64,000 nt of DNA from Chitinophaga barathri (GTDB taxonomy: Bacteria > Bacteroidota > Bacteroidia > Chitinophagales > Chitinophagaceae), in contig NZ_RMBX01000010.1 of NCBI RefSeq assembly GCF_003807585.1, positions 186,001 through 250,000 on the forward strand, written 5' to 3'. The notes below the pieces were generated by a model. The model worked only from the letters and a program-made list of their open reading frames with translations, searched no databases and was not told the origin of the DNA. Positions within the stretch are counted from its first letter, which is position 1, and each line of letters begins with the position of its first letter. The translations under genes and the position numbers were made by a program. Positions 57,572 to 64,000 of this stretch are shown in pieces.

Positions 57572-60163
57572 ATGACAGAAAATACGGACAATCAAGACAA
57601 TCAAAAGGAAGGTAGAATTGTTCAGATCAACATTGAGGAGCAGATGAAGACCGCGTACATCGACTATTCCATGTCGGTGATCGTGGGAAGGGCATTGCCG
57701 GATGTGCGTGACGGCTTCAAACCGGTGCATCGCCGGGTGTTGTTCGGGATGAATGAACTGGGTAATACCCACAACAAACCCTATAAAAAATCAGCCCGTG
57801 TGGTGGGGGACGTAATGGGTAAGTACCACCCCCACGGAGACGCTTCTGTATACGACACCATGGTGCGTATGGCCCAGCCCTGGAGCCTCCGCTACATGCT
57901 GATAGACGGTCAGGGTAACTTCGGGTCCATAGACGGGGACATGCCGGCGGCCATGCGTTATACCGAGGTGCGCCTCCAGAAGATCGCGGAAGCTATGCTG
58001 GAAGACCTGGACAAAGACACTGTAGATTTCACACTCAACTTTGATGATACGCTGGAAGAGCCTGTGGTATTGCCTACGCGCATACCCAACCTGCTGGCGA
58101 ACGGTGCCTCCGGTATTGCCGTAGGCATGGCCACGAACATCATGCCCCACAACCTTACGGAACTGGTGGATGGCTGCGTGGCGCTGATCGATAACCGCGA
58201 GATCACCATCGAGGAAATGATCAAACACGTAAAAGCGCCGGATTTCCCGACGGGCGGCACTATTTACGGTTTTGAAGGCGTGAAGGCCGGTTTTGAAACA
58301 GGCCGCGGCAGGGTAGTGGTACGGGGCAAGATCACTTCCGAAACCACCAAATCAGGCAAGGAAAAACTGATCATATACGAACTGCCTTACCAGGTGAACA
58401 AAGCGGTGCTTCACCAGAAGATCGCCCAGCTGGTAAACGATAAAGTGATCGAAGGCATCAGCGATGTGCGCGACGAAAGCGACCGCGACGGTATGCGCCT
58501 AGTGATCGACCTGAAACGCGAAGCGATCCCGAACGTGATCATCAACCAGCTGTACAAATACTCCGAGCTGCAAACCTCTTACGGTATCAACAACGTGGTG
58601 CTCGTAAAAGGCCGCCCGAAAGTGATGAACCTGAAGGAACTGCTCGTGGAATTCATTGAGTTCAGGCACGAGGTGGTGACCCGCCGTACGCAGTACGAAC
58701 TGCGCGAAGCGGAAAAGAAAGCCCACATCCTGGCCGGTTACCTCATTGCGCTGGATCACCTGGACGAAGTGATCGCCCTGATCCGTAGCTCCACCACACC
58801 GGAAGTAGCGCGCGAAGGCCTGATGAGCAACTTCGGGCTGAGCGAGATACAGGCGAAAGCTATCCTGGAATTGCGCCTGCAACGCCTCACCGGCATGGAG
58901 CGCGACAAGATCCGCGAAGAATACGAAGAGATCATGAAACTGATCTCCCGCCTGAAAGAGATCCTCGGAGACGAAGGCCTGCGTATGCAGATCATCAAGG
59001 ATGAACTGGAAGAAGTAAAGAAAAAGTTCGGTGACGAAAGGAAAACCGAGATCCAGTACCTGGCAGCCGAAATGAGGATCGAAGATATCATTGCAGAAGA
59101 AGATGTGGTGATCACCATTTCTCACCTGGGTTATATCAAACGTACTTCCGCATTCGACTACCGCCAGCAGAAACGCGGCGGCCGCGGCGCCATCGGCGGC
59201 AAAACGAGGGACGAGGATTATATCGAGCACCTGTTCGTAGCCTCCACCCACCACACAATGCTGTTCTTCACCGAAAAAGGCCGCTGTTACTGGCTGAAGG
59301 TATACGAGATACCGGAAGGGGAAAAACAAAGCAAGGGCCGCGCGATCCAGAACCTGATCACCCTGCCGTCCGACGACAAGATCCGTGCGATCATTGATAT
59401 CAAGGACCTGAACGACAAAGATTTCATCAACAACCATTATATTGTGCTCTGCACCCGCAACGGGATCATTAAAAAGACCCTGCTGGAAGAATTCAGCCGC
59501 CCGCGTGCAAACGGGGTGAACGCTATCACCGTAAACGACGGGGACCAGCTGCTGGAAGCCAAGCTCACCAACGGAAACAGCGAGATCATGATGGCCATCC
59601 GCAGCGGGCGCGCCATCCGTTTCCCTGAAAATACCGTTCGCGACACCGGTCGCGGCGCCATCGGTGTAAGAGGTATTGAGGTGGATAATGAGAATGATGA
59701 AGTGGTTGGTATGATTTGTGTTGATAAGGAAGATAAATCCAGGACGGTACTGGTAGTATCCGAAAAAGGGTTCGGCAAACGGACCGAGATCGAGGAGTAC
59801 AGGATTACCAACCGCGGGGGAAAAGGGGTGAAAACCATCAGCGTTACGGACAAAACCGGTCCGCTGATCGCCATCCTGGACGTTACCGAAACCAATGACC
59901 TGATGATCACCTGTAAATCCGGCATCACCATCCGCATGGCGGTGGTCGATATCCGCGAAGCAGGCCGTGCCACACAGGGCGTGAGACTGATCAGGATGGA
60001 CGAAAGCGATGAAATAGCCGCCGTAGCCCGCCTGGATGAAGAAGAGGAAGTACTGGAAATAGTGGAAGGCGTTGAAGGAGCCGAAGATGGCGCCGAAGGA
60101 GAAGAAGGACAGGAAGGGAACGATGCGGAAAACGTTGGCGGGGAAGAAAATGCTGACGCTTAA
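57572..60163 (+). CDS. gyrA: DNA gyrase subunit A
   Basis: 863 residues. YIDYSMSVIVGRALPDVRDGFKPVHRRVLFGMNELG at the N terminus, then the quinolone region HPHGDASVYDTMVRMAQ (residues 87-102) and the catalytic Tyr130 in AAMRYTE. The C-terminal beta-pinwheel includes the GyrA box QQKRGGRGAIGG and a long acidic tail (EEEVLEIVEGVEGAEDGAEGEEG). It breaks and passes DNA to introduce negative supercoils with GyrB. At the position of E. coli Ser83 this gene has Ala91, followed by Ser92. The Asp corresponding to Asp87 is kept (Asp95). Confidence 0.97.
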   Translation: MTENTDNQDNQKEGRIVQINIEEQMKTAYIDYSMSVIVGRALPDVRDGFKPVHRRVLFGMNELGNTHNKPYKKSARVVGDVMGKYHPHGDASVYDTMVRMAQPWSLRYMLIDGQGNFGSIDGDMPAAMRYTEVRLQKIAEAMLEDLDKDTVDFTLNFDDTLEEPVVLPTRIPNLLANGASGIAVGMATNIMPHNLTELVDGCVALIDNREITIEEMIKHVKAPDFPTGGTIYGFEGVKAGFETGRGRVVVRGKITSETTKSGKEKLIIYELPYQVNKAVLHQKIAQLVNDKVIEGISDVRDESDRDGMRLVIDLKREAIPNVIINQLYKYSELQTSYGINNVVLVKGRPKVMNLKELLVEFIEFRHEVVTRRTQYELREAEKKAHILAGYLIALDHLDEVIALIRSSTTPEVAREGLMSNFGLSEIQAKAILELRLQRLTGMERDKIREEYEEIMKLISRLKEILGDEGLRMQIIKDELEEVKKKFGDERKTEIQYLAAEMRIEDIIAEEDVVITISHLGYIKRTSAFDYRQQKRGGRGAIGGKTRDEDYIEHLFVASTHHTMLFFTEKGRCYWLKVYEIPEGEKQSKGRAIQNLITLPSDDKIRAIIDIKDLNDKDFINNHYIVLCTRNGIIKKTLLEEFSRPRANGVNAITVNDGDQLLEAKLTNGNSEIMMAIRSGRAIRFPENTVRDTGRGAIGVRGIEVDNENDEVVGMICVDKEDKSRTVLVVSEKGFGKRTEIEEYRITNRGGKGVKTISVTDKTGPLIAILDVTETNDLMITCKSGITIRMAVVDIREAGRATQGVRLIRMDESDEIAAVARLDEEEEVLEIVEGVEGAEDGAEGEEGQEGNDAENVGGEENADA

Positions 60164-60207
60164 TTTGTCAACCTTAAACAATAACGATAATAAAAAACCT
60201 GAGCCAC

Positions 60208-61455
60208 ATGAAAAAACTATTTGTATCTCTGCTGTTTTGCGGCGCAAGCTTCGCAGTGGTGGCGCAAAAGGCAAAGATTAACAGTGCAGATGAGGCATTG
60301 AAGGCCGACAAGATCGACCAGGCAAAGACAGATATCGAGGCTGCACTTGCGAACGAAAAAACAAAAGACGACGCACGTGCATGGTATGTGAAAGGAAAGA
60401 TCTACGAAACTGTTGCCCTGAAGAACAAAAGCGCTGCCGATGCAGAAACCGCTTATGACGCCTTCAAAAAAGCGCTTGAGATCAATCCCAAACTGCCTGA
60501 AGCCCTGCTGGAGATGAACAACCGCATGTTCAACGTGTATGCAACGATCGGCAACGCCGGTTATGGCAACCTGAACGAACAGAAGTGGGACTCATCTTAC
60601 CTCTACTTCAAAAAAGCCGGCGAAGTGCGCGACTTCTATAATGGTAAGAACCTGGGCGGAAGTATCCCCACAGATACTGCCATGGTATTTTACGCTGGTT
60701 ATGCCGCACAGCAGGCCGGTAAAAAAGAAGAAGCCTTCGATATGCTGAAAAAAGCAGCCGCGCTGAAATTCAAAACTGAGCCCGCCCTGTACGTAGTACT
60801 GGCGCAACAGTATGAAGAAAGAGGCGACAACGCAAACTGGCTGGCCACGATCGATTCCGCCAAAGCGATGTTCCCCGCGGACAAACGTTTTGCCGATATG
60901 GAAATGCTGTATTACAGCAAAACCGGTAAAACCAACGAACTGCTGGGCATGATGGAGAAGAAAGTGAACGACAACCCGAGCGATTTCGCACTGGTGCTGG
61001 ACTACGCTATCCGCCTGGATAATGTGGCCAACCCCCGCGACGAAAAAGGTGCGGATATGCCCAAGCCGGCTAACTACGACGAGCTGATGAATAAAGCTGA
61101 AGAAGTATATAAAAAAGCACTCACCATCAAACCGGAAGATGCTACGGCAAACTTCCAGCTGGGCGCACTGTATTTCAACCGCGCGGTTGCTTTCAATAAA
61201 GAACTGAACGCGTTCGACAGCAAACAGCAAAGCTCTCCGAAAGCCAAAGAACTGCAAACGAAAGTACAGGCGCTGATGGACCAGAGCCTGCCTTATTTCG
61301 AGAAAGCCGACGCGGGTTTCTCCGGAATGGGTAAACTGGAACCCAGCGACAAACGCACTTATGAAAGCGCGCTGTACGCCCTGCAAAAGATCTACGCGAT
61401 CAAAAACATGAACGACAAGGTGGAAGTAGTGAAAAAGAAACTCGAGAGCCTGTAA
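60208..61455 (+). CDS. Secreted TPR protein
   Basis: 415 residues. Signal peptide MKKLFVSLLFCGASFAVVA, cleaved near VVA-QKA. TPR-like helical repeats along the whole length (WYVKGKIYETVALKNKSA, AYDAFKKALEINPKLPEALLEM, YAGYAAQQAGKKEEAFDML, AEEVYKKALTIKPEDATANFQLGALYFNRAV). No enzymatic motif. Such proteins act as scaffolds at the envelope. It begins 44 bp after gyrA on the same strand, so it may share its transcript. A terminator follows. Confidence 0.88.
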   Translation: MKKLFVSLLFCGASFAVVAQKAKINSADEALKADKIDQAKTDIEAALANEKTKDDARAWYVKGKIYETVALKNKSAADAETAYDAFKKALEINPKLPEALLEMNNRMFNVYATIGNAGYGNLNEQKWDSSYLYFKKAGEVRDFYNGKNLGGSIPTDTAMVFYAGYAAQQAGKKEEAFDMLKKAAALKFKTEPALYVVLAQQYEERGDNANWLATIDSAKAMFPADKRFADMEMLYYSKTGKTNELLGMMEKKVNDNPSDFALVLDYAIRLDNVANPRDEKGADMPKPANYDELMNKAEEVYKKALTIKPEDATANFQLGALYFNRAVAFNKELNAFDSKQQSSPKAKELQTKVQALMDQSLPYFEKADAGFSGMGKLEPSDKRTYESALYALQKIYAIKNMNDKVEVVKKKLESL

Positions 61456-61474
61456 TTCATTACCGCATAAAATT

Positions 61475-61505
61475 AAAAGGCAAGGGGCAACCCTTGCCTT
61501 TTTTG
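61475..61505 (+). terminator. Terminator after the TPR gene
   Basis: AAAAGGCAAGGG-GCAA-CCCTTGCCTTTTTT, 20 bp after the stop. Confidence 0.92.
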
Positions 61506-61713
61506 TTGCCCCATGCTGTTTGCATTATTCCACAACGCTGTTGAGCAAACCCATTTGTACCCCTCTCGCTGTTTCCCGTAAATAACTTTTTGTCAGTCAG
61601 TTAGATATAGCCTTCAATTCTATGCGAAAGGCATACAGCCATTGGCATAATAATTACCGTATATCCTTGAGAAACATGCAATTATTCATTTAACCATATC
61701 AAATCCTTAATTT

Positions 61714-62079
61714 ATGGTCACACAAGCTAAAACTACCGGAACACAGGAAGCAACCAGGCATCATGGTACGTATCAGGATGACCAGGCTACAAGGCATGGA
61801 CGTATGCGTAAAAACGAAGACGAATCAGAAGAATTTAACGACGACAAAAATCAGAAGCTGGAAGGCTATGACGAAAACGAGTATGACGCAGACGACCGCC
61901 GTAACCGAAGGGAAAATGCCCTGGCCGATGGGGATGCCGCCGCACACGAGCAGCCACAGAAACGCACTCCCAGCCGGCGCGGCTTTGCTGCCATGGATAA
62001 AGAAAAACAAAGAGCTATTGCCAGTAAAGGCGGCAAGGCTTCACATGGCGGTGGACGGAAACCGAGTAAAAACCGCTAG
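61714..62079 (+). CDS. KGG-motif stress protein
   Basis: 121 residues, hydrophilic and unordered, with a long charged N-terminal part (RKNEDESEEFNDDKNQ) and a C-terminal KGG motif: SRRGFAAMDKEKQRAIASKGGKASHGGG. The motif matches the GsiB/con-10 stress family, in which RGFASMDPEKQREIASKGGKA-type repeats occur. Only one copy is present here. These proteins are usually induced by desiccation or general stress. ATG at 61714, with the preceding 209 bp AT-rich and without a gene. Confidence 0.85.
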   Translation: MVTQAKTTGTQEATRHHGTYQDDQATRHGRMRKNEDESEEFNDDKNQKLEGYDENEYDADDRRNRRENALADGDAAAHEQPQKRTPSRRGFAAMDKEKQRAIASKGGKASHGGGRKPSKNR

Positions 62080-62093
62080 TGTAAAATGCACTT

Positions 62094-62135
62094 AAAAAAG
62101 CGTGTATCAATCAAGGTTGGTACGCGCTTTTTTTG
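62094..62135 (+). terminator. Terminator of the KGG gene
   Basis: AAAAAAGCGTGTA/TACGCGCTTTTTTT with one G-T wobble, 14 bp after the stop. Confidence 0.8.
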
Positions 62136-62211
62136 TACACCATAAGTATGAATTAGTGCACGTTTGCGCAACCAAAATCGCCGTACCTTGTTGCCTTATA
62201 AATAAAAGATC

Positions 62212-63159
62212 ATGAAAGCAGTTGCTGTAAAAGAATTTAAAGCTATACCTCAGTTGCTGGACCTTCCGGAGCCCGCCGTGAAAGAAGGTACGCTCAAAAT
62301 AAAGATCGCCGCCGCCGGCCTCAATCCTTTCGACTGGAAAACGATAGACGGTATCCTGAAAGATCATATGCCGCATGTGTTCCCGCTGATCATCGGCGCG
62401 GATATGGCCGGTGTAGTGGTGGAAACGGGCGCCGGAGTGACGCGTTTCAAAGCCGGGGATAAAGTATATGGCCAGGTACTGCATGCACCTGTAGGAGAAG
62501 GTTCTTATGCCGAATATGTGACCGTGCCGGACACCGTCCCCATTACAACAGCCCCTCGGAAAATACCGCTTGCAGACGCCGCGGCCGCGCCCACTGCGGG
62601 CATGACCGCCTTGCAGCTGCTTGATAAATCAGGCTTGCAGGAAGGGCAGACGCTGCTGCTGATAGGCGCCACTGGCGGTGTGGGTTCTTTTACCACACAG
62701 GTCGCCAGGTCCAGGGGGATTAAGGTCGTTGCCACCATATCCGGAACAGCTGCCGCCGAACGTATCCTATCCCTTGGCGCAACGGAAACCATCGACTATA
62801 CCAAAGCACCGGTGGAAGATCAGTTTCCCGGCGGCGCGGACGCATTGATAGACCTGGTGAGCGACAAAGCTGGTTTCGAGCGGATGAGCGCATTGGTCAA
62901 ACGCGGCGGCGCGGCGCTTACCACGTTGTTTGTAGCGGACAAAACGAAACTCCAGGAACATGGGCTGCATGGGGGCAACTTTGAGACAAAAAGCACCCCG
63001 GAGTCCCTGGACGAGCTGCGGGAACTGATTGACAGCGGGAAGATCATTGTGCCAATAGACCGGAGGATCACTCCGGAACTGGCATCCGCCGCTATTGCGG
63101 AAAGCCGCGGCAGGAAGAGCCGTGGGAAGACCGTGATCGTGATGAATGAAGGGCTGTAG
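62212..63159 (+). CDS. MDR-family NAD(P)-dependent oxidoreductase
   Basis: 315 residues of the medium-chain dehydrogenase/reductase (quinone oxidoreductase) group. GROES-like start (MKAVAVKEFKAIPQLLDLPEPAVKEG), GADMAGVVVETGAGVTRFKAGDKVYGQ, then the Rossmann motif LLLIGATGGVGSFTTQVARSRG. No zinc-binding Cys set is visible, as expected for quinone-oxidoreductase-like members. NADPH is the likely cofactor. ATG 62212. Confidence 0.9.
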   Translation: MKAVAVKEFKAIPQLLDLPEPAVKEGTLKIKIAAAGLNPFDWKTIDGILKDHMPHVFPLIIGADMAGVVVETGAGVTRFKAGDKVYGQVLHAPVGEGSYAEYVTVPDTVPITTAPRKIPLADAAAAPTAGMTALQLLDKSGLQEGQTLLLIGATGGVGSFTTQVARSRGIKVVATISGTAAAERILSLGATETIDYTKAPVEDQFPGGADALIDLVSDKAGFERMSALVKRGGAALTTLFVADKTKLQEHGLHGGNFETKSTPESLDELRELIDSGKIIVPIDRRITPELASAAIAESRGRKSRGKTVIVMNEGL

Positions 63160-63196
63160 CAAAAATTTATGGCTCCGGATCAAGGAGTCTGAAGAT

Positions 63197-63246
63197 CAAA
63201 AGGTGTTAACGTGTATGTTTGAAAAACAGCGTGTTAACACCTTTTG
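63197..63246. terminator. Perfect 14-bp inverted repeat between convergent genes
   Basis: CAAAAGGTGTTAAC at 63197-63210 and GTTAACACCTTTTG at 63233-63246, with a 22-nt loop. The A and T tracts are inside the stem, so this may be a bidirectional terminator or a regulatory palindrome. Confidence 0.55.
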
Positions 63247-63260
63247 TGTAAATACGGATA

Positions 63261-63611
63261 TTAACCCTTTAATTCCTCCCGGAGCTTCTTAGGTAAACCG
63301 GCCACCACGAGATCGTAGGATTTGCGGGTCCATTCCAGGAGCAGTTTGTCCGGGATGGAGCCGTCGAAAGTGACGGTGTTCCAGTGTTTTTTATTCATGT
63401 GGTAACCGGGTGTTACCCCTTCGTACCTTTCCCGCAGCTCCACGGCTTCGTCCGGGTCACATTTCAGGTTTACGCTTTCAAAAGCATCCACGTCCAGCAA
63501 AGCGAACAATTTCCCTTTTACATAAAAAACGAGCGTCTGCTCCCCGAACGGGAAACCTTCCTCCGTACCGGGCAGGGAAAGGCAGTATTGCATGTATTTA
63601 TCCAGGTTCAT
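63261..63611 (-). CDS. MmcQ/YjbR family protein
   Basis: 116 residues. MNLDKYMQYCLSLPGTEEGFPFGEQTLVFYVKGKLFALLDV, NLKCDPDEAVELRERYEGVTPGYHMNKKHWNTVTFDG. YjbR-like proteins have a CyaY-like fold and a proposed DNA-binding role. It starts 6 bp after the VOC gene stop, so the two form an operon. Confidence 0.9.
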   Translation of the reverse strand: MNLDKYMQYCLSLPGTEEGFPFGEQTLVFYVKGKLFALLDVDAFESVNLKCDPDEAVELRERYEGVTPGYHMNKKHWNTVTFDGSIPDKLLLEWTRKSYDLVVAGLPKKLREELKG

Positions 63612-63617
63612 AATGAG

Positions 63618-63986
63618 TTATTGAAGTTTAGATACTACAAAGCGGAAACCATCAGGATCCGCAAAGGTCGTTCCGTTATTGTTCCAGTAGGGATTTTTGG
63701 CCGGAAGTTCCGGAGCGCCGGTTTTCCGTACTTTTTCAACCAAAGCCGGGTATTGCTCCTCCGGTACGTAAAATACCAGCAGATCATCTTCGTCCGGGTG
63801 ATGCTGTGGTGCCCCGGGGGACATGGTAAATTCCAGGTGCCAGTTTTCCCCGGGGATGCCGAGGAACACGCCATCGTATTCCTGGTGGTTTTCGAAGGAA
63901 CCGAGTACTTCCAGGCCCAGGCTGTCCTGGTAAAAGGCGGTGATCTTTTGTAAGTTGGTTGTATGTCGGGCTACACGTAATCTCAT
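63618..63986 (-). CDS. VOC (glyoxalase/bleomycin-resistance-like) protein
   Basis: 122 residues, one full VOC domain: MRLRVARHTTNLQKITAFYQDSLGLEVLGSFENH, GVFLGIPGENWHLEFTMS and GTTFADPDGFRFVVSKLQ. Metal-binding His in HTTN and Glu in HLEF are visible. Substrate unknown. First gene of a two-gene operon with MmcQ. Confidence 0.9.
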   Translation of the reverse strand: MRLRVARHTTNLQKITAFYQDSLGLEVLGSFENHQEYDGVFLGIPGENWHLEFTMSPGAPQHHPDEDDLLVFYVPEEQYPALVEKVRKTGAPELPAKNPYWNNNGTTFADPDGFRFVVSKLQ

Positions 63987-64000
63987 ATCAATATATTTTC

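Noticed and set aside
58499..60274. 591-codon frame antisense to gyrA
   Set aside because: Same reason: a codon-bias shadow with low-complexity Phe/His-rich sequence and no family.

Overview
The window looks like a chromosomal segment of a Bacteroidota bacterium, most likely a Chitinophaga-like member of the Chitinophagaceae. The reasons are promoter boxes of the Bacteroidota type (TAnnTTTG, several with an upstream TTG 18-21 nt away), a secreted protease with a type IX secretion tail, lipoproteins, families typical of the phylum (DUF3276 PUR-like protein, DUF2911, DUF418, futalosine-pathway MqnA, MacB/FtsX-like permease), few Shine-Dalgarno sequences and A-rich start regions. Almost everything is housekeeping or ordinary accessory metabolism. 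I see no prophage, plasmid, CRISPR array, rRNA or tRNA.

Layout. 1-6.5 kb: a DprE1-like oxidase plus UbiA-type DPPR synthase pair (polyprenyl-phosphate pentose chemistry), a divergent polytopic membrane protein, an EamA exporter, an MgtC protein in an operon with a Rof-like Rho antiterminator, and purC. 6.6-14.7 kb: a type IX-secreted subtilase, a lipoprotein M57 metalloprotease behind two Crp/Fnr-like palindromes, a DUF418 membrane protein, an ABC exporter behind a repeated hairpin leader, and a PUR-like nucleic-acid-binding protein. 14.7-25 kb: a palindromic repeat element, pgi, a TspO-like protein, prfB with a programmed frameshift, pruA, a secreted peroxiredoxin, pyrR-pyrB and an FtsX-like permease. 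25-36.5 kb: a DUF486 protein; a translationally coupled operon of secreted PIG-L deacetylase, two tiny membrane proteins and a sodium/solute symporter; DUF2911; a membrane protein-kinase-regulator signalling operon; two unknown divergent genes around a 455-bp regulatory gap; and xerD. 36.5-47 kb: pyc, two unknown or lipoprotein genes, ndk, nrnA-like, an FKBP lipoprotein behind a second repeated hairpin leader, a DCC thiol oxidoreductase and purB. 47-64 kb: mqnA, an F420-reductase-like protein overlapping a convergent MFS gene, DUF1328, recF, pdhA, a TPR protein, ribH, a LutA-like Fe-S protein, an EVE protein, a cysteine-free sirtuin, a saccharopine dehydrogenase, gyrA, a TPR protein, a KGG stress protein, an MDR oxidoreductase, and MmcQ and VOC proteins.

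The most unusual signal is in two 5' leaders, 12183-12296 upstream of an ABC exporter and 43845-44099 upstream of an FKBP gene. In both, the region around the start codon is repeated two to five times. Each repeat puts an ATG at the foot of a small hairpin (ATG-A-stem ... stem-C-CAT in most units), and the last unit opens directly into the real gene. The two leaders differ in stem and spacer sequence but share this design, down to the same A-C mismatch. I think they are ladders of decoy translation starts. Other points worth a look are a UAA (not UGA) stop at the prfB frameshift, a Rof-MgtC operon, a DPPR-type pentose pathway in this phylum, 11-bp-period repeat arrays at two sites, and paired Crp-like operators.
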